Positions 18,071 through 26,189 of a DNA stretch of 64,000 bases are shown here, piece after piece. The DNA lies in the NCBI GenBank assembly GCA_013215145.1, contig JABSRP010000039.1, positions 16,006-80,005 of the forward strand, read 5' to 3'. Below the pieces are notes generated by a model. That model was not told where the DNA came from. It saw nothing but the letters and a program-made list of their open reading frames with translations, and did not search any database. Origin of the DNA: Pseudobacteriovorax sp. GTDB taxonomy: Bacteria; Bdellovibrionota_B; Oligoflexia; Oligoflexales; Oligoflexaceae. Made by a program: the position numbers and the translations under genes. Position 1 is the stretch's first letter, and every line of letters begins with the position of its first letter.

Positions 18071-19696
18071 TTAATTGTCATTTGTTCTAAACTCGACTAA
18101 ATCGAAGTTAAAGGAACTGAAAAGCTTTTCTATCCCAATAGATTGGACTCTATCGCCTAAGTAATATCTTTGCTTTGAATCGAATAAAGGTAGAGTATTG
18201 AGATTATTCTTGATATGGGAGGAAAGTGCCTTCAAGTGAATAGTCTTATTTTCTATACTTTGCTGTTTTTGTGCCAATTTGTATAGCCTTAAGAATTCTT
18301 TATCGTTTTTTACTGATTGAAATTCTAAAAAATCCTCTGACGTGAAGTAAGAGAATGGAACCATGGGATCTGTAAAGACTGTGGACTTACCATAGACGAA
18401 GAAAAGTACATCAGAGTCCTTCGATTCAAATTTCGTCTGATTAGTAGGAATGAATTCAATATTTAACCCTACTCTCAAAAAATCTTTCTTCAATACCCTT
18501 ATATGATATGGCAACCTTTCTTTGGGGCCATGATAAAAAGCTTTCCATTTCCTTTCGACAAATTTTGGATTTCGAGCAATGTAGTCCTTAGCCTTATTCA
18601 AATCGTAGGAATCTACATATTTTAATCGTCCGTAAAAATTGTTTGGTATAACTTGGTCATTCGGTACCCAATACTTTACGCCTTCAGTCATCTCAGAGCG
18701 ATTGGCCAGAGACGCAATAAGTTTCCTAAATTCTAAGTTACCTCCAAGCTGACTGTCGAAATTAAAATCAATAGACATTATAGACTTCGTTATCGGACTA
18801 ACTATACTACGATATTTTTTCTCCTTAGATAGTCCCCGACCTCCGGATGCGATAGCAAGGTCTACCTTATTGGCCATTGCGGTGCCATTGTTGAAAAAAT
18901 CAATAGAAAACGGAACTCGATTGTCGTCATTCTTAAATCTTTCCACACGTACGAGGGGTGAATCCTGATCCGAGTATACGACTTTATATTCACCACAGCC
19001 AATAGGCAAATCATCATGATAGCTATATAGATCGTCTTTAAAAGAGTTCATAGGTGCAAGAGGAGGCATGACCTCACCAAGTGAATGAAGAAACGAAGGG
19101 TTGGGAGAGGTTAGAGAAATTTCGAGTTTATTATTATTCACGACCTTAATCCCATCGATTAATCCAGGCCTAAATTTTTGACCTTTTTTCAGCTTATCGA
19201 TACCTTTAATTATTTTCAGAGGCCCTTGCTCCCACCTATCCTCTGTGACCGAAAGAAATGGTTTAGCTAATGCAAATTCAAAATCAATTGCTTTTAATTT
19301 CTGTCCATTGTGGCAAACGGTATTGTCGTCGATCTCCACTATAAACAAGTTCCTCTTGTAGTCCCATCGCCACTTTTTGATAAATCCAGGGCTTATGTTA
19401 TAATCAGCATCAAAATATAAAAGCTGTACGTGTATAGCGCTATTGAAAGTTCGCCTCACGCTGGCCGATGCGGATTGATGCCAGGGTTTAAAACCGTCCC
19501 CACTCAATTGGACACGAAGGTGTCTTTCTGGTTTCTTGGGTTTTGTAATTGATGCTAAGGATAAATCTGCAGTATTGAGTACCAAGAAACTCGCAATTAC
19601 AATTGGCCTAATTATTGAAAATTGCTCTTTGAAGGCAGGGAATAAAAAATCTGGTAACCCGAATTTCGACCACTTTTTACCTCTAAGAAACTCCAT
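18071..19696 (-). CDS. Family-5 solute-binding protein paired with HK2
   Basis: This 541-residue protein has an N-terminal hydrophobic segment (IIRPIVIASFLVLN) that is either a signal peptide or an anchor, preceded by about 30 polar residues. The SBP_bac_5 pattern mirrors its neighbour: PGFIKKWRWD, FIVEIDDNTVCHNGQKLKA, NPSFLHSLGE, IGCGEYKVV, VIPNNFYG and YDLNKAKDYI. Phrases such as GIDKLKKGQKFRPGLIDGIK nearly repeat the GIDKLKPGTKFKSGMVDGIK of the other copy, so the two are paralogues. ATG 19696 (AAAGGTG upstream) was preferred over 19723. No transporter genes are nearby, so it is probably a receptor subunit for HK2. Confidence 0.82.
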   Translation of the reverse strand: MEFLRGKKWSKFGLPDFLFPAFKEQFSIIRPIVIASFLVLNTADLSLASITKPKKPERHLRVQLSGDGFKPWHQSASASVRRTFNSAIHVQLLYFDADYNISPGFIKKWRWDYKRNLFIVEIDDNTVCHNGQKLKAIDFEFALAKPFLSVTEDRWEQGPLKIIKGIDKLKKGQKFRPGLIDGIKVVNNNKLEISLTSPNPSFLHSLGEVMPPLAPMNSFKDDLYSYHDDLPIGCGEYKVVYSDQDSPLVRVERFKNDDNRVPFSIDFFNNGTAMANKVDLAIASGGRGLSKEKKYRSIVSPITKSIMSIDFNFDSQLGGNLEFRKLIASLANRSEMTEGVKYWVPNDQVIPNNFYGRLKYVDSYDLNKAKDYIARNPKFVERKWKAFYHGPKERLPYHIRVLKKDFLRVGLNIEFIPTNQTKFESKDSDVLFFVYGKSTVFTDPMVPFSYFTSEDFLEFQSVKNDKEFLRLYKLAQKQQSIENKTIHLKALSSHIKNNLNTLPLFDSKQRYYLGDRVQSIGIEKLFSSFNFDLVEFRTNDN

Positions 19697-20367
19697 TGTA
19701 TTGACACCTTTTGCTATCAGCATTTTTTAGCGAGAAATCTATCATCGCTATTTCAAAAACTGGTTTAACCTTTTAATTTTTCATTAGATATCTTATTTAT
19801 TGGCTAATTTTTCGAATGACAATTAGCTAATTTAAATTAATAAGAAGTACCGTCAGAGCTGAAGTTTTATTTTCCACTTATCAATATAAGCTCTAATCCA
19901 AAATGTGTTAAGACGTGAACATTCTTAATATATTACCTATATATTTTGTGTGAACCATAAGTATATGGAAATATTGAGTTTAATATTAGATCAATAAGTT
20001 ATCGGATTTATTTTGGCGCTGAGAAAGAGTTTGAACCCAAATCGGAAAAATTGCGAAACGAACTTTCCCTGACGGAGAGGTCACGCAAATAAATAGTAAC
20101 TCAGATTTAAGAATAAATAGAAATTTGACAAAAAATGAACCAGTGATAGTCGATTCAACGGACCTGTGTTTCACTAATAAAAATACTATGATGATGTTTT
20201 GTCCCGATTCTCGAAATTGAGAGACCAAAAATTCCATCGAACAGCGACGACAATTCAGCCGTTTCATCTCAATTGTCACAGACCCAGAGTGGTTTGAAAA
20301 TGAAATAGCCTAATGGGTGTCGGTTTTTTCGATACCATCCCATTGCACATCCAGATTCGTGAAAGTG

Positions 20368-20389
20368 TTTGGTTTGCTTCAAATTGGGG
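20368..20389 (+). repeat. 22-bp repeat, copy 2
   Basis: Exact inverted partner of 15628-15649. It is followed by GACACTTTAATA and, 30 bases on, by another inverted repeat. It lies in non-coding DNA between SBP2 and the integrase module. Confidence 0.6.
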
Positions 20390-20419
20390 ACACTTTAATA
20401 CTGTTCTTGATTCAATTAA

Positions 20420-20478
20420 AGCTCCTTCCATTTGGGTTGAACCTTGATAGGTACTTAAAATTCTACCCGGAAGGAGCT
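20420..20478. repeat. Inverted repeat AGCTCCTTCC / GGAAGGAGCT
   Basis: Two 10-base arms in perfect inverted orientation enclose about 39 bases containing GGGTTGAACC. The match may extend by GGGT on one side against ACCC on the other. The loop is long for a terminator, so it could be a recombination or protein-binding site of the adjacent element. Confidence 0.4.
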
Positions 20479-20598
20479 ATCTAAGACTTTTCCTAGTTAC
20501 TTTCTGCCTGTAAACACTTATCCCAACTAATTCACATAAATCACTGCTCAAATATATTCTCGATTAATTTTGAGTGGAATCAGCCAACTAAGAAACAG

Positions 20599-20814
20599 CT
20601 ACATAATCTGAGAAAAAATCTCCCTAGCCACCATCTTCTTAGGAACACGAATAACAAGATAATCGTCTTCTAGTGAAAAGCTCATACTGCGGCTACTAGG
20701 TTTTTCCATTTTCTTCCATTTATAGTAAGTACTTTCGGTCACACCAAACTTCTCCACAGCTTCTTTAACGGAAAAACCCAAAATTTCTTTTTTCTGACTT
20801 TCACTATACTTCTT
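20599..20814 (-). CDS. Small HTH protein next to integrase
   Basis: The 71-residue product begins MKKYSESQKKEILGFSVKEA and continues with KFGVTESTYYKWKKME, a helix-turn-helix like that of IS3-type OrfA/HTH_Tnp proteins. A beta-like C-terminal segment follows. The start at 20814 is supported by AGGAG 6 bases upstream. It lies 22 bases downstream of the recombinase gene on the same strand. It may be an excisionase-like directionality factor or regulator for the element, or a transposase fragment. The first is favoured by operon context, but this is inference. Confidence 0.65.
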   Translation of the reverse strand, partial: KKYSESQKKEILGFSVKEAVEKFGVTESTYYKWKKMEKPSSRSMSFSLEDDYLVIRVPKKMVAREIFSQIM

Positions 20815-20836
20815 CATAACTACTCCTGTTTTAATT

Positions 20837-22201
20837 CTATAGGTTAAGTATTTCATCGACAATATCGTCGCTTTCGATTTCTCTGATCATTTTTGTCGCG
20901 ATGTGGTGATAAGCCTCGGCTGCTTGTGCCTTATGTCCAAGTATAGTCTGGTATATTTTTTCCGGAAACTTGAGAACCCATTCTGTACTACGTGCATGCC
21001 TTAGTGTATGCGGATGCTTAAACTTCATACCAACACTCTCCCAAACATATCTAACGACATCCAGATACCTGGCTCTTTGTGGAAGAAGCCTTCCTTTTTG
21101 AGTACTGAAAAGTAAATAGTTTGCCTTATCCTGACCAAAAGAATTTTTCATAAATAGTTCGGCCTGTATTTTTGCTCTTTTGAGAACTATTTGCCAGGCT
21201 TCTTCGTCACAAATAGGGAAAATACGGGTAAAGCGATCACTAATTCTCTTACGCCACTTCAAAGGCTTTCGAGCCGCAGCTTTATTCTTGTCTCGCGTTA
21301 AGTAGTCATCGTTAGGTTGTGAATCAAGAAGAATTAAGCCATACACCTTCAAAGCTGCATTAGCGCAAGCCTTCTTAATATCGCTGGGAATATGTTTTTC
21401 TGTTCTAATCATATGTAACGACAGGCCAAGTAGTTCACCAGTTCTCATTCCTGTATGCCACTGAAGGTAATACATATCGCCATAAGTTTGAAAGTGTTCA
21501 GGATTACGCCTCCCATCGCTATAGTTACGCTCTGAAAACTCAAAATGTTTCACTACCTTCCTAAACTCATCGTCAAACGTCAGAACAATATCCTTTGTTA
21601 CCAGTCCCGATGCACCTTCTTGCAGACATTCCATCTTTCTAAGGTTTTCCTTTTTAATGTACTGATGTTTTTCCAACCACTTTGCGAAATGGTTGTAGGC
21701 ATTGATAATCTTATTAGCTGTGGAAAGGGAGATACGTTGACCTTTTACGTGTTTCAGTGTTGGTTTGATGTAACAGTCATTTTGTAACCACACTTCAAAG
21801 TCTAATAGGGTCCGATACCATAGGTTGGCATCGTTTAGCTTTTTTTCCACTAGAAAGTAGGGCATGACCCAATTATTCAGATAGGAGAATTCGGTGCGAT
21901 GGTTTCGCAACTGCTTAGTCCGATCGACTTTATAGTGCTCAAGTATCCGCAGCCACTCAGAGGATTCTCTCCACTTTTGCTTGTTGAGAATAGAAAACTC
22001 GAATTCAAGGAAGTCTCGAAAATACTCCTCAACCCACTTTTTAGCCTCTTCGGAGCTCTTTAGAGTTCCTGTGACAGTCTTAGGCACAGTTTTACGCTTA
22101 CCATCAATAGGAGAGATGTAGCGGATATTAAAGTGGTCACCATATTTTCTCGGAGCCGCTTTGTTAATATAGGACTGGATCGACTTAGTAGAATCTGACA
22201 T
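20837..22201 (-). CDS. Tyrosine recombinase / phage-type integrase
   Basis: This 454-residue protein has an N-terminal SAM-like core-binding region (about 80-185) and a C-terminal catalytic domain. The catalytic residues visible are Arg253 (TGMRTGELLGL), His398-x-x-Arg401 (HPHTLRHARS), His423 (ILGHKAQ) and Tyr431 (AYHH). It therefore looks intact and active. Its ATG directly follows the T-run of the rpsD terminator, and its only ribosome site (AGAGGG, 7 bases upstream) lies in that terminator's stem. This position implies insertion at the 3' side of rpsD. It probably mobilises some or all of the accessory DNA to its left. Confidence 0.92.
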   Translation of the reverse strand: MSDSTKSIQSYINKAAPRKYGDHFNIRYISPIDGKRKTVPKTVTGTLKSSEEAKKWVEEYFRDFLEFEFSILNKQKWRESSEWLRILEHYKVDRTKQLRNHRTEFSYLNNWVMPYFLVEKKLNDANLWYRTLLDFEVWLQNDCYIKPTLKHVKGQRISLSTANKIINAYNHFAKWLEKHQYIKKENLRKMECLQEGASGLVTKDIVLTFDDEFRKVVKHFEFSERNYSDGRRNPEHFQTYGDMYYLQWHTGMRTGELLGLSLHMIRTEKHIPSDIKKACANAALKVYGLILLDSQPNDDYLTRDKNKAAARKPLKWRKRISDRFTRIFPICDEEAWQIVLKRAKIQAELFMKNSFGQDKANYLLFSTQKGRLLPQRARYLDVVRYVWESVGMKFKHPHTLRHARSTEWVLKFPEKIYQTILGHKAQAAEAYHHIATKMIREIESDDIVDEILNL

Positions 22202-22241
22202 AAAAAAACCCTCTGAATTCGTCAGTTAGACGCTCAGAGGG
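22202..22241 (-). terminator. rpsD terminator; its 3' arm carries the integrase ribosome site
   Basis: On the minus strand CCCTCTGA pairs with TCAGAGGG (8 bp) and is followed by seven T. It ends rpsD transcription. The AGAGGG of the 3' arm is also correctly spaced as the Shine-Dalgarno of the integrase. Confidence 0.8.
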
Positions 22242-22347
22242 CTCTTCGGTAGTTATTTCAGTGACTTAACGCAGATTTATGATCTTCGCCACAAATCTGC
22301 CACAGAAACCGAGTAACTGATCGAAATAACGATGCAATTCTGACACG

Positions 22348-22959
22348 TCATTTCGAGTAGAATTCCACAATCGAATTGATCTCAACTGGGAACGGAACAG
22401 ATTCGCGATCAGGAAGTGCAATCACACTTGCCGATTTTCCACCATCTGCTACGCCTAACCAAGCGGGACGATTGATTGCAGGATTTTCCAAAGCTGCCTC
22501 GACGTGAGCAAACTTCTTTGCTTTTTCAGACAGAGCCAACTCGTGGCCTTGCTTGATTAAGAAGGAAGGTTTGTTTACGCGCTTGCCATTGACACGGATG
22601 TGTCCGTGAACAATCAATTGCCTTGCAGCAGGGATTGTTGGGGCAAAGCCAGCTCGGAAGATAGCGTTATCAAGACGACGCTCAAGAAACTGCAGTAAGT
22701 TCTCACCAGGATTACCGCGCTTTTGGAAAGACATCTTTACAAAGCGACGGAATTGCTTTTCGCCAAGCCCATAGTTAAAGCGTAGCTTTTGCTTTTCCAT
22801 CAACTGCGTACCGTAAACACTTAGTTTTTTACGGTGACGTCCGTGGTGCATTCCTGGTGGGTAAGCCTTACGACTATCCCACTGCTTCCGTGAAAGTCCA
22901 GGTAGCTGGACTCCTAATGCCCGCATGATTCTCAGACGCGGGCCTGTGTATCGAGCCAT
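22348..22959 (-). CDS. rpsD: 30S ribosomal protein S4
   Basis: This 203-residue protein begins MARYTGPRLRIMRALG and contains the S4 domain (RRLDNAIFRAGFAPTIPAARQLIVHGHIRVNGKRV region, about 92-150), diagnostic of bacterial S4. The protein binds 16S rRNA early in 30S assembly. It has no Cys cluster, so it is the zinc-free form. The length is normal. AAGAGG precedes the ATG. The gene stands alone here rather than in an alpha-type operon with rpsM, rpsK and rpoA. It marks the core genome next to the accessory island. Confidence 0.98.
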   Translation of the reverse strand: MARYTGPRLRIMRALGVQLPGLSRKQWDSRKAYPPGMHHGRHRKKLSVYGTQLMEKQKLRFNYGLGEKQFRRFVKMSFQKRGNPGENLLQFLERRLDNAIFRAGFAPTIPAARQLIVHGHIRVNGKRVNKPSFLIKQGHELALSEKAKKFAHVEAALENPAINRPAWLGVADGGKSASVIALPDRESVPFPVEINSIVEFYSK

Positions 22960-23223
22960 GATAACCTCTTGATACCAATACGATTCAAAGTCAACGGATG
23001 GTAACTATAGGAAATCAGCAAGAAATGCAATCGTTTTCCGACAAAATTGACGTCTTTTCATGCCAGTATACACAGGCTCACCCAATAAGTCACAATACAG
23101 CATGAAAAAGCCCCAGCTATCCCCCCAAAATAACTAATTTATATTATTTGTTTTGTCATAGCATTAAATTTCGCAGCAGAACTCCGAGAGAAGGTGTAGT
23201 CGGAAAGTTAGCAGGAGAATATC

Positions 23224-24153
23224 ATGGTGCGTACCCGCGTCTTTAACTTATTTATGCTATTGGCATGTATGAGTCTACCGTTTTCATCGGTCATGGCCAA
23301 ACCATTTTACAAGCCAGACTTGAGTCACTTGGAAAACAGCCAGATCTACGAAGAGTGGCAAAGACTGACTCAGGAAGCTGATGATAACGGATTAACGAAA
23401 GCAAATATCATAGCTAAGATAAAAATTATCGAGCCAATCGTTGATGCCAAACCCCAGTGGGCTGACGGCAAATGGTTACTCGCCAATCTCTATCTCAATT
23501 TGGGCGAAACAGCATCATCGGACGATGAAGACAGCAAGAAAGAGGCCCGAGCCCAACTTGTGAAGGCACAAAAACTGACGGAAGACTGCCTAAGAATCAA
23601 TCCTAATATTGGGATTTGTAAATTTTTCCTAGGAGCAGCCATTGGTAAAATAAGTACCATCGACGGGATTTTCTCTTCCCTCGGAAAAGGGGAAAGGGTT
23701 CTTAATCTTTGGCTTGACCTAAAAAAATCCAAACAAGACTACGTTTTTGATGATGGATATTCGCTACAAGGCCTCAATTACTATGCACTAGGAATATTTT
23801 ATCGCGTCGTACCCGAATCTCGTATTTTGAAATGGCTGTTTGGAATCTCTGGTGACATCGAGCAATCGATTGCTATGCACAAAGAATCAGTGAAACGAGT
23901 CGGTGGAAACGGGGCATGTGGACAGTTCATGCTAGCAGTGGCTCAGCTTTGTTACGCTGATGTGGACGAACCTTCAGAAGTTAAATCATCGCTTAAGCGA
24001 AAGTTCCGGGCCATCGGAGCCATGAAATCCGATAGTGATTCAAGTAAAATCTGCATCAATGATGCTAGAAAGATGCTGAAATCTCCAGGGAATGCCTGTG
24101 GATACACCAAGGCTCAGCAACAGAAACGATCAGAAGACGATCCCGAGTATTAA
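23224..24153 (+). CDS. Exported TPR-like protein
   Basis: This 309-residue protein with a signal peptide ending near VMAK has AGGAGA upstream of its ATG. The body consists of helical pairs: KPQWADGKWLLANLYLNLGE and the segment with INPNIGICKFFLGAAIG resemble tetratricopeptide repeats. A DSSKICINDARK helix follows near the end, with five Cys in the mature part. The predicted location is the periplasm. No partner genes are adjacent (rpsD is divergent). A protein-interaction role is likely; the specific function is unknown. Confidence 0.75.
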   Translation: MVRTRVFNLFMLLACMSLPFSSVMAKPFYKPDLSHLENSQIYEEWQRLTQEADDNGLTKANIIAKIKIIEPIVDAKPQWADGKWLLANLYLNLGETASSDDEDSKKEARAQLVKAQKLTEDCLRINPNIGICKFFLGAAIGKISTIDGIFSSLGKGERVLNLWLDLKKSKQDYVFDDGYSLQGLNYYALGIFYRVVPESRILKWLFGISGDIEQSIAMHKESVKRVGGNGACGQFMLAVAQLCYADVDEPSEVKSSLKRKFRAIGAMKSDSDSSKICINDARKMLKSPGNACGYTKAQQQKRSEDDPEY

Positions 24154-24181
24154 ACTCGTTAGTTTACGAACCAATCTCATT

Positions 24182-24217
24182 GGGAAGGTATCCTGTTGAA
24201 GGTTACCTTCCTTTTTT
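24182..24217 (+). terminator. Rho-independent terminator
   Basis: GGGAAGGTA pairs with TTACCTTCC across a loop of about 12 bases and is followed by six T. It lies 29 bases after the TPR-gene stop. Confidence 0.75.
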
Positions 24218-24226
24218 AAGATTCAA

Positions 24227-25060
24227 CTAAAGGGTTTTTTGTAGCCGATCCAGAAGAGTCTCTGGATTCAGGAGATCACCTCTTCGCTGAAAAGGGCGAC
24301 TCGAACGAACGGTGAGTGGTCCTTGCCGGTTTCCTTGATAGTATTCAAAGTGTAGCATGGGCTGCGGAATACCAGTGAGGACACCGATAGCTCCCACCTT
24401 CTGCCCCGATTTCACACGGGTTCCTACCGGTAACCCCGATCCAGGAGCAATCTCTCCGTAACGCACTACCCGGCGGCTGCCGTCAGGCAAGGTATGCTCA
24501 ACAACGAGAGCCCAAGTGCCTCGATAGAAGTAGTAACGATCGCGAACGACTCCATCAGAAATGGCACGGACGGTCCTTCCCGCTCGCGTATAAAGGTCTG
24601 AGCCAGCGTGAAGGCGACTTCCACCGTCTCGACCCCACCCAAAGCTCGGTACTCCGACCTTATAATTAGCCTCAGGCCTCGTTGTGATGGGAAAGTACAT
24701 TCCATTCGAGCTGCCGCCGCTTGACCCAGAAGAGACCTCAGCCATATGTGGGGCGTAAACGTATCCCTTAGAAAATCCGCAACCAGGAATGATAGTTCGG
24801 GTATTCACAAGATAGTGATTCCCTGATGCAGTCGTCGCTGCCGCTTGAATAGGGATATAAGTCCCAGCATACAAGGTGCATTTTTCCGAAGCGAGTTTTA
24901 ACCCACTTGACTGCTCGTTTCGAATCTTTAAAAATGTGTCTTGATTGCCAATACGTAAATAGTGGCCACTAGGGGCATTATCTAGATTTGACTCCTCGTC
25001 TTGAGTTCCGCAAGAGATCGCAAACAGCATTATCCCCAGCAACAATAGGTAGTTTCGCAT
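24227..25060 (-). CDS. M23/LytM-like lipoprotein lacking a catalytic His
   Basis: This 277-residue lipoprotein has lipobox AISC (Cys17). A Cys-containing N-terminal domain and a Ser/Gly linker (SSGSSGGSS) precede a C-terminal peptidase-M23 fold. The zinc ligands His151 and Asp155 are present (LHAGSDLY), and later blocks such as GTRVKSGQKVGAIG fit the family. The second motif, normally HLHFE, reads PMLHFE: the metal ligand His237 stays but the catalytic His is Met235. It may therefore bind peptidoglycan or activate an amidase, as inactive EnvC-like LytM proteins do, rather than cut. AGAGGAG precedes the ATG. Confidence 0.85.
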   Translation of the reverse strand: MRNYLLLLGIMLFAISCGTQDEESNLDNAPSGHYLRIGNQDTFLKIRNEQSSGLKLASEKCTLYAGTYIPIQAAATTASGNHYLVNTRTIIPGCGFSKGYVYAPHMAEVSSGSSGGSSNGMYFPITTRPEANYKVGVPSFGWGRDGGSRLHAGSDLYTRAGRTVRAISDGVVRDRYYFYRGTWALVVEHTLPDGSRRVVRYGEIAPGSGLPVGTRVKSGQKVGAIGVLTGIPQPMLHFEYYQGNRQGPLTVRSSRPFQRRGDLLNPETLLDRLQKTL

Positions 25061-25294
25061 ATTGGTAGCTCCTCTATAAATCTTACCAAAAATACAAGAG
25101 CAATCCTTGTGCCAAAAAAAACTGACTGTAATGAGACAACTTTCTGGTCAGCGTCTATCGTTTCTGTATACAGACTGTCAAAAACCTCTACAGTTTTAAC
25201 GAAAAAAGTCGTTTGCCAAGGCTCATAGAATCCAGACTTCCGGTTATTTGCCACAATTGCTAAACTATTAACTCAACACTTAAAGAGGTCATCC

Positions 25295-26086
25295 ATGAAA
25301 CTCGCGCTTTCAGTTATTCTGATCAGTCTATCGATGAATTCGTGCAAAACCACCTCTCAGCAATCAGAATTAAAGGTGATTGGTGGTAGCGCATCTAAGG
25401 TTGACACTCTTTCCGGAATCATAAAAATTGGATCCTGCTCCGCGGTCAAGATCAGTCAAACGTCATACCTTTCGGCCAAGCACTGTGTCGATTCCAATGG
25501 ATGGCGTTTAGGTGAAACCGTTGGAGGGGCATTGGTGTACAAGGATGATGTCCGTATCACGTTTGAGGCTAGTATCACCAAAATCGAAAGTCACCCAGAG
25601 GAAGACTTAGCTGTCATGGTCTTGGATCAAGGAATCCCTGAGATGAGACCGATTCCTATTTATCGTGGTGAAGAACCATCTGAAGTGGTCCTGGCAGGAT
25701 ATGGATGCACTCAATTTATCGTTTCAGGGTTTTCCACATTTCCTGGCAGCTCACCGGGCTACCTTCAAGAAGCAAAGGCAACACTCTGGGATCCACAGCG
25801 TCGCGTGGGGCACGACACTGGGAAGCGCTACTACGTCAAAGCCGAGGCAGAGGAATTTTTAGGGGAAAAAAACATTCAAGGGCCCGCATTGTGCCCAGGT
25901 GATTCCGGCGGGGGACTATTGGTTGGCTCTCATGAAAACGGATTTTCTGTCGTTGCCATCAATAGTAGCATCCACCCCCACTCTCTGATCAGCACCTTTG
26001 TCAGGGTGGATCCTACCGCCACTAACAATATTCATTCCTGGATTACTGAGCACATGGCAAGTGACGTCGAAGACGATAAAAACTAA
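25295..26086 (+). CDS. Trypsin-like serine protease, lipoprotein
   Basis: This 263-residue S1-family protein has a signal peptide ending in a lipobox-like MNSC (Cys17). The mature chain carries VIGGS (the usual activation-site region), His63 (SAKHC), Asp104 (EEDLAVMVL) and Ser204 (CPGDSGGG), a complete catalytic triad. It is probably anchored in the envelope facing the periplasm or exterior. AGAGGT precedes the ATG. It is divergent from the M23-like lipoprotein and alone in its transcript. The substrate is unknown. Confidence 0.88.
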   Translation: MKLALSVILISLSMNSCKTTSQQSELKVIGGSASKVDTLSGIIKIGSCSAVKISQTSYLSAKHCVDSNGWRLGETVGGALVYKDDVRITFEASITKIESHPEEDLAVMVLDQGIPEMRPIPIYRGEEPSEVVLAGYGCTQFIVSGFSTFPGSSPGYLQEAKATLWDPQRRVGHDTGKRYYVKAEAEEFLGEKNIQGPALCPGDSGGGLLVGSHENGFSVVAINSSIHPHSLISTFVRVDPTATNNIHSWITEHMASDVEDDKN

Positions 26087-26106
26087 CTTAATAGCCTACA
26101 GAGCTG

Positions 26107-26135
26107 AAAAAAATAAAAGGGCTCTTCAAGAGCCC
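26107..26135 (-). terminator. Terminator of the subtilisin-like gene
   Basis: On the minus strand GGGCTCTT and AAGAGCCC form a compact hairpin followed by TTTTATTTTTTT. It lies 55 bases past the stop of the 1052-residue protease. It could also terminate the converging S1-protease transcript weakly. Confidence 0.8.
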
Positions 26136-26189
26136 CTTGAGTTGCCACAGGGCCGAAACCCTATAGCTTGAGTCCAAATTATCTAATGA

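Larger units (their letters stand above)
19697..20598. other. Long intergenic region with repeats, no convincing gene
   Basis: About 900 AT-rich bases separate the SBP2 gene from the integrase module. A 97-codon minus-strand frame (19986-20279) begins with a CRRC motif but lacks a ribosome site and looks non-protein-like further on; I do not call it. The region holds one arm of the 22-bp inverted repeat (20368-20389) and a hairpin-like pair of GCTCCTTCC arms (20420-20478). It may be the junction of an excised or decayed mobile element. Confidence 0.5.

Noticed and set aside
13698..19696. Reading the binding proteins as parts of ABC importers
   Set aside because: No permease or ATPase gene anywhere near; kinases are the only conserved neighbours.
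19986..20279. 97-codon minus-strand ORF starting with a CRRC motif
   Set aside because: No ribosome site, no further zinc-ribbon motif, hydrophobic low-quality sequence; probably chance in AT-rich DNA.
25030..25254. 74-codon minus-strand ORF upstream of the M23-like gene
   Set aside because: Overlaps the start of a solid lipoprotein gene in another frame and occupies its promoter region.
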